DNA from: Prorocentrum cordatum
Taxonomy: Eukaryota > Sar > Dinophyceae > Prorocentrales > Prorocentraceae
Direction of reading: 5' to 3'
Assembly (NCBI GenBank): GCA_963575745.1
Contig: CAUYUJ010001370.1
Location: 1-64,000 of the forward strand
Length of the DNA stretch: 64,000 bases
The position numbers and the translations under genes were made by a program. Each line of letters opens with the position of its first letter. Position 1 is the stretch's first letter. Below, one piece after another: positions 21,481-31,410 of this stretch. A model generated the notes under the pieces. That model saw nothing but the letters and a program-made list of their open reading frames with translations. It ran no database searches and was not told the origin of the DNA.

Positions 21481-22447
21481 CGCATGGGTCGGTTATTTCT
21501 GTTGCTTCTGGGGTGGGTTCGTCTCGAAGGCCGCGCCCGGCCGGCGCTGCCCGGCCGACTGAAACTCCGCCCTGCCGATCGGGGGAAGCGGCGTCTCCAC
21601 CCTCTCCGTCCGCCCACAGTTGCCCTCGGCCAGGCATCCGCCGATAAACTCCGGCATGCTGACTTCGACGCAATCCCTGGCCACTCGGACACGACGCCCA
21701 CCGTGAGGTCGCCGTTGGCTTGCCCAGACGCCACCGTCCAGGGCCCGAACGGGAACCTCTCCTTGAGCTTGCCCGCCATGCTGCGCATCATCGCGCTGCC
21801 ATCGCGTGCAATCATACAATCATCAATATGGGCGATCAGCATGCCCGTGAGACGGCCGTCCTAGTTGAAACAGAAACTCCTCGTACAGCTGCAACCGCCT
21901 CCAGCCCATCTCTTCGACCAGGGCCTTGCGGAAGGTGTTGAACCGCGCTCGTGGAGCGTCGGTCAGCCCGTGTACCCCCTCTTCGATCTTGAGCAACTGG
22001 CCTGGCTCCAGCCCCAGGAGACCACCCCGTGGCTGTCGCATGCACAGCGCCTCCTAGCCCCGGCGCGGCCCCCCCTGCAGGAAGGCGCGAGACGCCACCC
22101 ATCGCTAGCTGGGGAAGCCAGCCGATATTCGTGGGTAACTCCAGGAAAGCGTGGAAGCCAAATCGTTGCGCGGCGGGGGCATCGGTCTTCGGAGTTCCCA
22201 GCTTCGCGTCGGGATCGCGCTGGCCCTGCGCACAAAGCCGCGCCATTGCTTTCGCGGGCAACGGCGCCCCGGTGCCGCGCAGAGCAGCGATGTTGCCTTT
22301 GAGCTTCATGTCGCTGCAAAGGATCCGCCGACGGCGCGCCGTCCGCAGCATTTCCCCTGGCTCAGCCGGCCCCAGCACAGTCGCGCACTTGTAGCGCAGC
22401 CACGAATCGCATTCCTCCTCTGTGGCGGCGCGAAAATCTTTGTGGAG
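21465..22447 (-). pseudogene. Copia reverse transcriptase, three-frame remnant
   Basis: RT copies the element RNA to DNA. Three frames are needed: (1) SDMKLKGNIAALRGTGAPLP, then AKAMARLCAQGQRDPDAKLG (22.31-22.1 kb), the finger region; (2) PRGGLLGLEPGQLLKIEEGV then HGLTDAPRARFNTFRKALVE (22.04-21.85 kb), the equivalent of the copia YGL-x-x-AP block; (3) LIAHIDDCMIARDGSAMMRS (21.84 kb), where HIDD replaces the usual YVDD active site. The order and spacing match copia RT, so the identity is sound, but the gene is dead. Confidence 0.78.
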
Positions 22448-22497
22448 TGCCGGCGCGATTTCTTCTCATTTCAGCCCGCGGCCCTGAGTCTGACGGT

Positions 22498-23244
22498 CTA
22501 ACATCGCGGACCCCCCCCCCTGTTGTACGCCGACATCACTTCGTGCAAGGCTCGAGGGCCCGATTGCTCGGGCCCGTCTATTCGCCGCACCGTCGCGGGC
22601 ATCTCTACCCTGGCAAGCGTCGCTCGGCGCCAAAGCTGCTTCTCTTCCTCAAACAACGCGAGCATTCGATCCGCGGGGGGCCGGATCATTTCCCCGGGAT
22701 TTATCATCTGAGCCCACCGAACTCGATGCTCGGTGCAGCGCCATGTCTCTCCGTGTTTTTCGCAAGTGGTACGCGGCGGCCATTGCGCCGCAGGGTGCCG
22801 CCCCTCCGGTGTCACCCGGGCCCGGGCATCATACGAGCTCCGGACCGGCTGTCCCTGTTCGGTCAGTGCCCAGCCCGGGGCAGTCGCGTGCCGAGCCAGC
22901 TCTGGAGGGAGGCCCGAGGGCAGGCCGCTTCCTTGAGCAGCCCCGGGATTCGCGGGGACATCATCCGCGACCTCGGCGTCCTCGATCTTTTCTGCCACTG
23001 GGTTGCCCCTCCTCGCCGAGGGCGGGGGCCCGTCGTCGGATTCCGCCCCCGGCGCCAGGCCCCCGGCCGCCTCGAGGTCCTCCAGCTCAGGGTTCAGGCC
23101 CGTGAGGTCCTCAAAATCCTGGCGACACATCGCCTGGCGCATCTCGTCGAGCGACCGGCGCAGCTCCCCATCTTCTGCAAGGCGCTCCTCTTCGGGAATG
23201 AGCGGTCCCAAGTGTTCGGGAGCAACCAGAAACGGCCCCCCCAC
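22498..23244 (-). pseudogene. Copia integrase-RT linker
   Basis: Begins WGGPFLVAPEHLGPLIPEEE and continues RRSLDEMRQAMCRQDFEDLT, an acidic region that in this element class joins integrase to RT. It is open for 248 codons, then stops just before the RT. Confidence 0.5.
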
Positions 23245-24524
23245 CGCGCTGCGCCCGCGCGCCGTCGTTTAATTGCCGCAGCAGGACCGGGCCCGTTCAC
23301 CCGACGGCCCTTTTCAGCGCGGAAGGGCCGGGAGAAGAACACCGGTTCTCCGTCGCTCCAGTCCTTGAGGTTGCCGCGGCTCCGCGCGGCCACTACTCTC
23401 TGGACCTGCTGCTGGCTTCGTGTCTTCATGGGGGATAGTTGGCAGTGTTCGCGGACCTTGAGCCGTCTGGTCAGTGGGTCGCCATCTTCGGCAACGCAGG
23501 GGCGATAACTCACCGCCTTGCCCTCTCGCCGACGCTCGCCCGCCAGCTTCATCTTCTTTCCGAACAGCAATAGAGACGGGCTGTAGCCACACTGCCCTTG
23601 AAGTGATCGAGAGCAGAGGCCGTCTCCCAGGCGGGGGTCTTCATCTCGTCCAGACCGCTGTAGTCTCCGTGTCGGATGCTCTTCTTCATCGCGCCCTCAC
23701 TCCTAAATATTGCGCCCAACCTTGCCCTTCTGCCAAGGCGCGCGCGCCGCCGCCCGAGAACAGGCGCTTCCGCTGCGAGAGGGCGCCCACAAAACTGCTG
23801 CTCACAGGCCCCCGCGCGCTGTCGGGCGCGGACTGGTCGCGCGGGCCGGCCCGCGACCATGGCCTTCACATCGCTCCCACAGCTCTTCGCCGCCGTGCGT
23901 CTGTGCAAGCCCGATCGCACTGCGCCCCGCGGCCGCGTCCTGCACCAACAGGACCCGCCAGTCCTGGCCACTATGATCACTGACGTCAAACAGGTCTGCC
24001 TGAAACACCTCGTTGAACGTCGGATCGTCTTCGCGCAGACGGGCGGGGCGAGGGGGTCGCATGCGCGGCCGCTCGGCGCAGCTCGAGCACCGCGTCGCCT
24101 TGGCACTGACAACGGCCACCTCGGACCCCCCTGCTTTCGCCGCCAGGCGTGCAAGGTCGCCCGGACTGGCGCGTCTTGCGTCGATGCGCAGCCTCCTCGG
24201 GTTCCGCCGGAGTTCGGGCGCCACGCGCTTTCCCATGGCATATCTGGCCGTCGCGTCGGGGAATGGGACCGCGATTCCGCCCGGGATGGCTGCTCCACTT
24301 TCTTCTTCTGTCGCGGCCGCAGGGTAAACGGCAACCGGAGATCCCGCCTCCCCGGGCCCGGTGCCGGCGCGACCCGACGCGGGGCCTCGTCTCAGCCAAC
24401 TGATCCTTCCCGAGCCTCGGAGGAACCGTCGCAGCCCACGCGAGATCCGAAAAGCCATAAGGGGCCGCCGCGCCTGAAACCAGCCGGCTGGACCGCCCCC
24501 GGCCTTGACGACCGCGCGCTCCAT
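23094..24524 (-). pseudogene. Copia integrase remnant
   Basis: Integrase inserts the cDNA into host DNA. The N-terminal zinc module reads SPGDLARLAAKAGGSEVAVV followed by CSSC (its His pair is not intact). The catalytic core starts with FNEVFQADLFDVSDHSGQDW, where the first acidic residue is visible. After a frameshift the end of the core reads AMKKSIRHGDYSGLDEMKTP and ALDHFKGSVATA, and then YSPSLLLFGKKMKLAG with VVAARSRGNLKDWSDGEPVF, the usual C-terminal region before a Gly-Asp turn. At least two frame changes make it non-functional as read. Confidence 0.65.
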
Positions 24525-24991
24525 CTGGACTTCGGCGGCGATATCCGCGCAGTTGGCGGTCCACCAACTCGGATCCTGCGCAGCGCCTTCGCCCCGCCGG
24601 CCTGGCGAGTCAATCAGGGCGCCGCGCGCCGTCTCGACCGACGGCTTGGCGGACAGCGCTGTGACGGGCCTGCGTTCCAGATCAGCGCGCAGCCCCCGAG
24701 TCCCTCCTGAGTCTCGACCGCCCTCAGCGAAGTCCCCCAGTGCTCGTTGGTGCTCTCGGCTGGCTCATTGTCTCCGCCGATCCGCGCTGCTTCCGACTAG
24801 CAGGGACGTCGTTGCCGTCGAGCCTCCACTCGGAATCTCGACCGCCGCCAGCCAGGGTCTAACCTGCGCCAACATCCAGGGCGGCGTCTCGGTCCTCTTC
24901 CCGACTGAGGCCCCCGTCGCACGTCGCGTCTCACGGCCGCAGGCACCACCGGCCGTTCTTCGACCCTACGCGACCGACCTCGCTCGGGCCA

Positions 24992-26098
24992 CTAAAAAGC
25001 TCCACCGCGTCCACTCGATCGGTACTCCAGCGCCGTCGGGCCCGCTGGCCGCCGCTGGTCTGCGCGCCCAGTCTGAGCGCGCCCACGGCGAACGCCACGT
25101 TCGCGAGCAGAGCCCCGCACCTTTCCAGCCCGACTGGCCCTCGTGGCGGCCAGCGCCGGTCGCGTCGCGCGGCTCTCCGTCGCGGCGCCACAAGGGGCCG
25201 GGGGCCCCTCCCCAGAGTCCACCTCCATGGACGCCTCCCTTACTATCCCCGTGGACTCCCGTTGGGGGTCAGGCCCCCCAGGCCTCGGCCCTGGGGCTGG
25301 GATCCACTCGGTCTCCGCTTGCATGTCGCTCGCGTGCTGCCCGGCGTCTCGGATGAGCTCTTCACTTGTCTTGTTGCGCCCGTCCGCTCTCGTCAGCCCG
25401 ATCTCTCTGATCGCAGCCTCTTCCTGCAGCTTCGCCAACGCCATCTTGCTCAACCTCTTCGGCAGGGTGGTTCGCGGATCGTCCTCCGCCACCTTTTCCT
25501 CCAGGGGGGGGTCTCTCCTTTCCCGAGGCGCTAGCCTCAAATGACCAGCGGTCTTCGATTCCGCTCGATCGCGACGCCGCCCCAGTTCCTGCATGGCCTC
25601 CGCCGTCGCCGGCTCGGCCGTGCGCATCTGCCAGATGCTCCGAGCGCGGCCTTCCCTGCGGCGCGGCCTTCCCTGCGCCACATGGCCTCTACTTCCTTTT
25701 CCGGAAATCCCACCAGGAGACCCTGAAACCAAGCATTCCAAACCGGGAAGACCATCTGCAGAGCCAGTCCCCCTCGCAAAGTCCCGGCGCGGCACTGCGC
25801 GACCGCCGGGCGCCATGGCGGCACCCGCTCGCGCGCGAGCGCCTCTTCCGCCCAGGATCTCACCAGCTCGCCGGCGCGGGAGTCTGGGGCGGAGAGAGGC
25901 TGCGGTCGCCGCCGTCGCCGCGGTCTCTTTCTGCTCGCTTCCCGACGCCTCGTCTCGTTCGTCGTCGGCTCGGGCCCCGTCTGCGTAGAGCGCGCAGCGC
26001 GCGCCCTCGGGTGACGGGCTACGCCCGTAGAAAGCGACCTCGGCACCATTCAAGCACTGGCCCGCTGCCTCGTCAGCTCCTGCACCGGGCCCAGTCGA
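24992..26098 (-). pseudogene. Copia linker between protease and integrase
   Basis: The frame continues without stop from the protease tail. Most is Arg/Gly/Ala-rich and possibly out of register. Near 25.5-25.35 kb it reads RLSKMALAKLQEEAAIREIG and TRADGRNKTSEELIRDAGQH, a charged helical stretch typical of the pre-integrase linker. Confidence 0.4.
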
Positions 26099-26371
26099 CC
26101 CGCAGTTGAAGGCGGGCATCGCAATGTGCCCCGAGCTCAGCTCCTTGAGCGGCAATCGGCCCCTACCGACCGCGCCCAGGGTGATCCCGCCCTTCTTCGC
26201 GTGAGTGCGCGCCTCCTGCTTCTTCGGGGCACCGCCCGAAATCAACGGAGGTGCGCCCCCATCCATGCCCTCATCCATGAGGCCGAAGCGGACCGCGACT
26301 CCCTTGCCACCCCATTCCATGTGCACCAACACCGCCGCGTTGCTGTGGATCGTGCTGCCTGGCCCGAACGC
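26099..26371 (-). pseudogene. Copia protease, C-terminal part
   Basis: Reads FGPGSTIHSNAAVLVHMEWG, then APPLISGGAPKKQEA and GRLPLKELSSGHIAMPA. The pattern 'F-G-x-G ... PLLIS ... L-x-x-GH' is the back half of the aspartic protease of dinoflagellate copia elements. The catalytic D-[ST]-G segment upstream is not readable, so this domain is inferred from its tail and its place between Gag and integrase. Confidence 0.5.
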
Positions 26372-26668
26372 GGGCTCCTCCTCGCGTGTAAACTCCGCGT
26401 CGCCGACGGGCTGGCTCACCGCAGCCGCCGCTCTTCCCCCGTCCATGCCAAGGGGCCTTGGACACTCCGGGTCGCCCTGCCAGCGGCCCCGACGGCCTCA
26501 GCGCTTGCGCGGAATAATCTGGTTGAGCCTCTTGACCCGCTCGGCATTGGCACCGCTACATCCCTCTGCGCCGCCGCGGTAGAAGTCGCGCGCCTTCTCC
26601 GCCCCGGCGCGGGCCGTCTGCGCCCGGGCCATCACCGCGGTGATATCCGTCGGAAGGCCAGTAACTCC

Positions 26669-27857
26669 TCAGGACCGTTCGTGCTCGGCCGCTTCTTCTG
26701 CCCCCTGATCGTCCTCAGACTCCATCTCCTCGTCGTACTCCGCATCCTCGGGCCGCTCGCCGTCGTCCTCCGCGGCGCCATCAGGGTCGCCCTCCTGCCC
26801 CCCGCGCGCCGCGTGGGAGGCGCGACCCCCGCCGCAGCGCGCGGCCCGTCCCAGCCTTCCACGGCCCCAGTTCAGGCACTCTCGGCGGGCTCCGCCCCCG
26901 CCGCCCGCGCATTGCGGCAGGGTTGACGTCCTCCGCAGCATCGGTGCGCGGGGCAGGCGCGCCTTAGCGGAGTCCCGCAGCTTCGCGTAGACCAGTTCGT
27001 TGCCAGCGCCTGTGATGATCTGGCTCTCCCTGTCGCCGCCCACTCGCAGCTTCCTGAGGAAGTAGTGCGCCCTCAACGCTTTGTTTCTTTCAGAGGCTCG
27101 CCTCGAGCTCGTGGATCTTCGCCTCGTAGCGCGTCTCGAAATCCAGCGCCTCCTCGCCGACGACGCGCGCGAGCTTCTCCGCGAACTCTTCCACCAGCGT
27201 GCCAGCCCTCAGCGTATCCTGCAGGCCGCGCTCGCTGCGCAGGTAGCGCAGGGGCACCTGCGCGCCGTCGGGCCCGGCGAGGGCGTCGGGGTCGAGTTTC
27301 TCCGTCTTCGCCTCAGCATCCCCCTCGGGCCTGGAGAGCAGCCGACCGCCCCGCCGCCGTGGCGAGGTCGCAGTGTTCAGCTGGAAAATCTTCGCCCGGC
27401 GCTCGTAGGCGCGGAATGGCGCCGACTTGCCGTCCCACTCGGGAACGCAGTTCTCGTCTCCCCGGTCGCGCCTGTCTTCGTCTCCGGCGGCTCCGCCGAC
27501 GGCTCGCCAGCCGCCCCAGCTCCAGGTCCCCGACCGTGGGCGACCGATCCCGACCCGGGTCGGCCCTGGCCTCCGTCGCCCACCCGTGCCGGGCGGGCGC
27601 CGCGTCCGACCCTGGCCTGAGGGGGCCCTGGCGCCCCTGCTCCTCGGACCAGCAACTTCCCCACTCAAGCCGAGGGAGTCCGTGAGTGCCCCAGTCGCTC
27701 CACGAATCCCATCCGCCATAGCAGCGCCGCGCCTCGTCCAAGGGGGCCCCCCGCGCCGCGGGAGGCCCCCCCTGCGCGCGCCGCAGCGGCCGCGTGCCGC
27801 GGTCGGCCCACGCACCATCGTCGGCCGATCGGAAACCATCGTCTCCTTCTGAGCCAC
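26669..27857 (-). pseudogene. Copia Gag remnant
   Basis: The frame from 27857 has a low-complexity Arg/Gly N-terminus, then a Gag-like part, VPEWDGKSAPFRAYERRAKI, followed by a region with KLDPDALAGPDGAQVPLRYL and ending EAKIHELEASL at a stop (27090). The next frame (27076-26669) continues with HYFLRKLRVGGDRESQIITG and ELVYAKLRDSAKARLP, the C-terminal Gag portion, then an acidic tail. So one frameshift separates the halves. Dinoflagellate copia Gags have this WDG... start and long helical body. No CCHC knuckle is clear. Confidence 0.6.
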
Positions 27858-28034
27858 GGCCCGGGGACTGCCCCCTTCCCCCGCGCGCCGTGCGAGGGCT
27901 CGAGCTGCTGCCGCCCAAGCGTCCGCGTCCCTTGCCGAGGACCTGCTGATTCCCCACTAGGATCAGGCCTCGCCGAGGCTCCTCCGCCGCGACCTCCGCG
28001 GCGGCACTCCGTGAAGTGGATCGAGCCCGCTCGC

Positions 28035-28052
28035 CGGTAGCTCCGCGGCCAA
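28035..28052 (-). promoter_or_regulatory. Candidate primer-binding site
   Basis: Just inside the 5' LTR the minus strand reads TTGGCCGCGGAGCTACC. Eight of twelve bases match the TGGTATCAGAGC type used by many copia elements (initiator-Met tRNA), which is suggestive only. Confidence 0.35.
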
Positions 28053-28208
28053 TGTTGATGTGATGTGCGTTTTCACCGCGAGCGGTTCTGCCTTGCTGCA
28101 GGCAGGTCAAAAGAGGCCAAACCCCCCTCCGCCCTAGCGTCGGAGGGCTTGTAGCAGCAAGCGGCGCTTGGAAATGAGGGCGGGTGGGCGTGGCAACAGC
28201 GGACTTCA
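28053..28208 (-). repeat. 5' LTR of the copia element
   Basis: 156 bp, starting TGAAGTCCGCTG and ending CATCAACA on the minus strand. Confidence 0.75.
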
Positions 28209-28369
28209 ACGCGTGGTTTTCGCTGTGCGAGCGACGACCAATAACGGGCATTGCGCGAGATGGCATAGCGACCTTGCGCGGAGGCTTGCGCGGGCCGCCA
28301 GCGCGGCGCGCCCCGCTGGAAACGGCGGCGCTCACGCGCGACCTTACGCGGGCAGATTGCGCGCGAATG

Positions 28370-28547
28370 TTGGTGAAGACGACCCCGCGTTCTGCGTCGC
28401 TCAAGTGGGGTCGGGCGATGGCGTCGCATCGCCGACGCATCGGCAGTGGGGAAAATCGGGCTCCGCATCGGGCCGCGTCGCCGATGCATTGGCCATGCGG
28501 CGCGATCCCCCGACCCCGCCCATCTCGACCCCGCCTGGGAGGCCTTG
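28370..28547. mobile_element. Small inverted-repeat element, family B, copy 2
   Basis: The right end (GCGGCGCGATCCCCCGACCC ... GGGAGGCCT) and the inner left arm (GTGGGGTCGGGCGATGGCGT) match the copy at 8.33 kb. It lies 160 bp outside the copia 5' LTR. Confidence 0.65.
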
Positions 28548-28639
28548 AGTTCAAGAGGCTATTTCGCAACGCGCGGCCCGAGGCGCACGCGCGGATCAAG
28601 AAACAGGAGGCAGGGGGCGCGCTGAAACGAGAAGAGGGG

Positions 28640-29002
28640 CCATGACATCTGGGGAGGTGCCATGGCCCCTGGCCACGATGCCCACCCCACCCTGGCCATC
28701 GCCCAAGCCTCTCCTCTACGGCATCCTGGATGAGGCCCGCATTCGCTACATCTTCGTGGTCCTCCTGCAGTGCCTGGATGACCTGGCCCCGCAGGTTGAA
28801 GGAGCCCGAAGAGCCATCCTCCCCGTCGTCATGAGCTGGGCATCCCCATCTCAGGCAAGACAGCGGACCTTGTCACTGGAGGACCAAGCGGCGGCAAGCC
28901 GCGCACGAGGCCAGGCGCGGTGAGGTACCTTGGGCAGACACCAGACTGGGCATGATCCAGCGGCGCCCCCCCCCCCCCCCCCATACACACACACGCACAC
29001 GC

Positions 29003-29051
<49 letters not shown>

Positions 29052-29676
29052 CACACGCGCGCGCACGCAAGGCTCGCCGAGCCAAAGCAGAAGGGGGCGC
29101 CCTCAAGCTGAAGCAGATCGCCGCGACGGGTGCGCTCGGAGCAGTTAAGGTCTATGCGCCGGGAGCACGCTGCCAGCAAGTCTGGGACCTGCCAGCCCAT
29201 GGCATCGGGCTCACGGAGGCCAAGAGAATGAGGGCGATAGAGGCGGCACTGTTCATGGGGGGCCACAGGGCGGGCAGGCGCACTGCCACCACCCCGCTGG
29301 TCACCAAGGGCGCGCGGGAGCCAGTCACGCGAACCATCGTAAAAAAGGTCAATCAATTTTGGCTGACCATCACGGCGCGCCCCAGGGAACTGGCTAGATA
29401 CCAGCGAGCGTGGACCTACATCTACGCAGACCCCAAGGCCATCGAAGCCAGCAGACGCTGGCACCACTCAAAGACCCCATCGCAGGCGTCATCGCGCAGC
29501 TGCTCGGCATAGGATGGGGCCCCAAAGAACTGGACAGCTGGACCAGCCCCAGAGGAGAAGAGTGGCGCTACAACAGCACCGAAATCCCGCACTCCGGAGC
29601 CCTGCTGCAGGAAATACAGAAGACGGTGCAGTCAGGCCTATGGCGCCAGGCGGCTGAGTTCCCAGGAGGAGCGTGA
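28640..29676 (+). pseudogene. LINE reverse transcriptase tail and thumb
   Basis: Near 28.83-28.95 kb one frame reads GIPISGKTADLVTGGPSGGK and AVRYLGQTPDW, like the post-active-site segment ending in a YLG box. After a poly-C and CA microsatellite (28967-29063) the frame from about 29065 reads GALKLKQIAATGALGAVKVY, then VWDLPAHGIGLTEAKRMRAI and PVTRTIVKKVNQFW. The next frame (29410-29676) adds AGVIAQLLGIGWGPKELDSW. Frameshifts and the microsatellite make it inactive. Confidence 0.55.
28967..29063. repeat. Poly-C and CA/CACG microsatellite within LINE coding sequence
   Basis: A C run (28967-28982) followed by CACACG repeats. It splits the LINE polymerase remnant. Confidence 0.9.
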
Positions 29677-29743
29677 CTGGAAGCAGGGGGCGACCTCTAC
29701 CAGCTGCGGAAGCACGCACGGCCTCCAGCATGCGGAGGCCGCG

Positions 29744-30031
29744 ATGCTAGAGACGATCGCGATTGGAGGCATCTGGCCCCGTACACGGAGAGCCGCAGTT
29801 GAGCTCCTCATCCCCGAAGAAGCCATGTGCCTACGATGCAGAATGGAGCCCGAGACAGCCCGCCACCTCTACTACGCCTGCGAGGCCAACGAAGAGCTCG
29901 ACCTCAGCAACGACACCGAGCTGGCCAAGAAAGCCAGGACAGCCCTACAGGGAGGCCACATGGAGCATTTCTGCATAAGAGGCATTCCACCAGCAGCCTG
30001 GAGCACAGCGGTGGACCACCAGGTGGACTAG
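29744..30031 (+). pseudogene. LINE polymerase zinc-finger-like segment
   Basis: Reads CLRCRMEPETARHLYYACEA, a C-x2-C-x10-H-x4-C motif that in many LINE polymerases lies between RT and RNase H ('C..C....ET..H....C'). Upstream, IGGIWPRTRRAAVELLIPEE fits the same protein. Ends at a stop at 30031. Confidence 0.6.
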
Positions 30032-30084
30032 GCGAACGCCAGGTACATCCAATGCACCAATGAGCTGGCGCAGGGGGCAGTGCT

Positions 30085-30630
30085 TTTGGGCGAAAGGGTC
30101 CAGAGGGGGCTACGCCGTTGTGGACGGCTCAGGAGGTAGTGCTGCCACAGCCCGAGACTAACGCCTGCGAAGATGCGGATGGGCAGTAGTCGCCATGACC
30201 ATCGGCCACAACGAGCTACCACATGAAGCGCCACGCGGTATGGAACAATACGGGCGCCACACACCACGCCAAGAGCGGAGCTCACGGCCATCATCAAGGC
30301 GCTGCAGCTCACCACGAATGGCGGCCATGGCCCATCCATGAGCACCGTGAGCGACTGCAATTAAGCGTTGCATGTGTCGCAGCAGCTCCACGACCCCGAG
30401 CACCAGGATTACCAGTCCACCAACTATGATCTCTGGCTTCAACTATGATATCTGGCTTCAGAGGCGCATGACCAACTCTTGCGCAGAAGTGCCTTGGTGA
30501 TCGGCCACCACATCCCAAGCCACCTGGTTGAGCACCCTGGGGAACTAGCCAAATGGCATGGGCCCACCTGGTGGGTCATAAGCAACGAGCTTGCCGACCG
30601 CTGCGCCAGCTGGGGCGCAGAGAGTGGCAG
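30085..30630 (+). pseudogene. LINE RNase H domain
   Basis: RNase H removes RNA from the RNA-DNA hybrid. All acidic landmarks can be read, in shifting frames: YAVVDGSGGSA (about 30112), AELTAIIKALQL (about 30274), VSDCN followed by a stop (about 30353), and ISNELADRCASWG (about 30574). These are the D, E, D and D positions. The frame breaks show the copy is dead. Confidence 0.65.
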
Positions 30631-31270
30631 CCTAGATCAGCAGACCATCGCGGGCCAGCAGATCCGATACCAGATCACCACAGCGGTGCAGAACAGGCTG
30701 GTCACTATCAGCATGGCAATGGAGAAGCTCGACCCCTCGCCAGCGGGCGCCAGGAAACGTAAGCGCAAAGCCAAGGCACGCATTATGGACCGGATCGGAG
30801 AAGAGCAAGGCCAAAGGCTATGCCAATTGCATCCCAGGTGGTGGTGCCTCAACTGCCGCAGCGGCCCATGCAAGGGACAAGCAATCCGAGATTGGCTCTA
30901 CCAGACGGGTCCATGCAGAGGAGCGCTGGAGCTGACCATTGTCGAGCAGGGGCGACAGAGAGTGCCCATCAAGAACCTCAACATCGGAACGCGCCAAGTC
31001 AACGAGTCACACGACATCGTGTACCTCCGGGGATGGCTGTGGCGCGCCAAGTGCGGAGCCACCAGCCACCCAGGGCGAGGCTCGGGCCGCATCGTTGCAG
31101 GGGCCATGGGGAAGCTCGCGGGGCCGTGCTGCCCGCCCACGGCAGCAGGCCAGCGGGTCATCAACAGGATGGCGAAAGGGTTCCCGCCCACGTCAGGCAA
31201 GCTCTTCGAGGCCGCGGATGCCATGCGCCAGGTCGAGGAGCCAGCCGAGACTGACTTAGGGTCGCCCTGA
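30479..31270 (+). CDS. LINE C-terminal region with two Cys motifs (263-codon open frame)
   Basis: The frame starts inside the RNase H, passes ISNELADRCASWGAE, then reads LDPSPAGARKRKRKAKARIM, a basic linker, LCQLHPRWWCLNCRSGPCKG with several Cys, and YLRGWLWRAKCGATSHPGRG leading to GKLAGPCCPPTAAGQRVINR. This double Cys/His tail after RNase H is typical of dinoflagellate LINE polymerases and probably binds nucleic acid. The frame is intact to its stop at 31270. Confidence 0.6.
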   Translation: MRRSALVIGHHIPSHLVEHPGELAKWHGPTWWVISNELADRCASWGAESGSLDQQTIAGQQIRYQITTAVQNRLVTISMAMEKLDPSPAGARKRKRKAKARIMDRIGEEQGQRLCQLHPRWWCLNCRSGPCKGQAIRDWLYQTGPCRGALELTIVEQGRQRVPIKNLNIGTRQVNESHDIVYLRGWLWRAKCGATSHPGRGSGRIVAGAMGKLAGPCCPPTAAGQRVINRMAKGFPPTSGKLFEAADAMRQVEEPAETDLGSP

Positions 31271-31410
31271 GGACCAGCAGCGAGACTGTCATCGACCTTG
31301 ACACGGACAATGAGCCCGACCAGAGCCCAGGCCAGGTAGCGCATGCATCACCCGAACGAGCTGAGCACCAAACAGATGCCTTAAGGGGCAGCCGTGCGCT
31401 GACCACTACT

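Larger units (their letters stand above)
17264..28208 (-). mobile_element. Degenerate Ty1/copia LTR retrotransposon
   Basis: The element is bounded by divergent LTRs (17264-17423 and 28053-28208, roughly 80-85% identical by eye), each with TG...CA termini on the minus strand. Inside, on the minus strand and in order, are gag, protease, integrase, RT and RNase H remnants, which is the Ty1/copia order. A purine-rich run (about 17456-17437 on the minus strand) precedes the 3' LTR as a candidate polypurine tract. Several frameshifts and stops break the polyprotein. I see no convincing 5-bp target duplication (CACGG against ACGCG). Confidence 0.8.
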
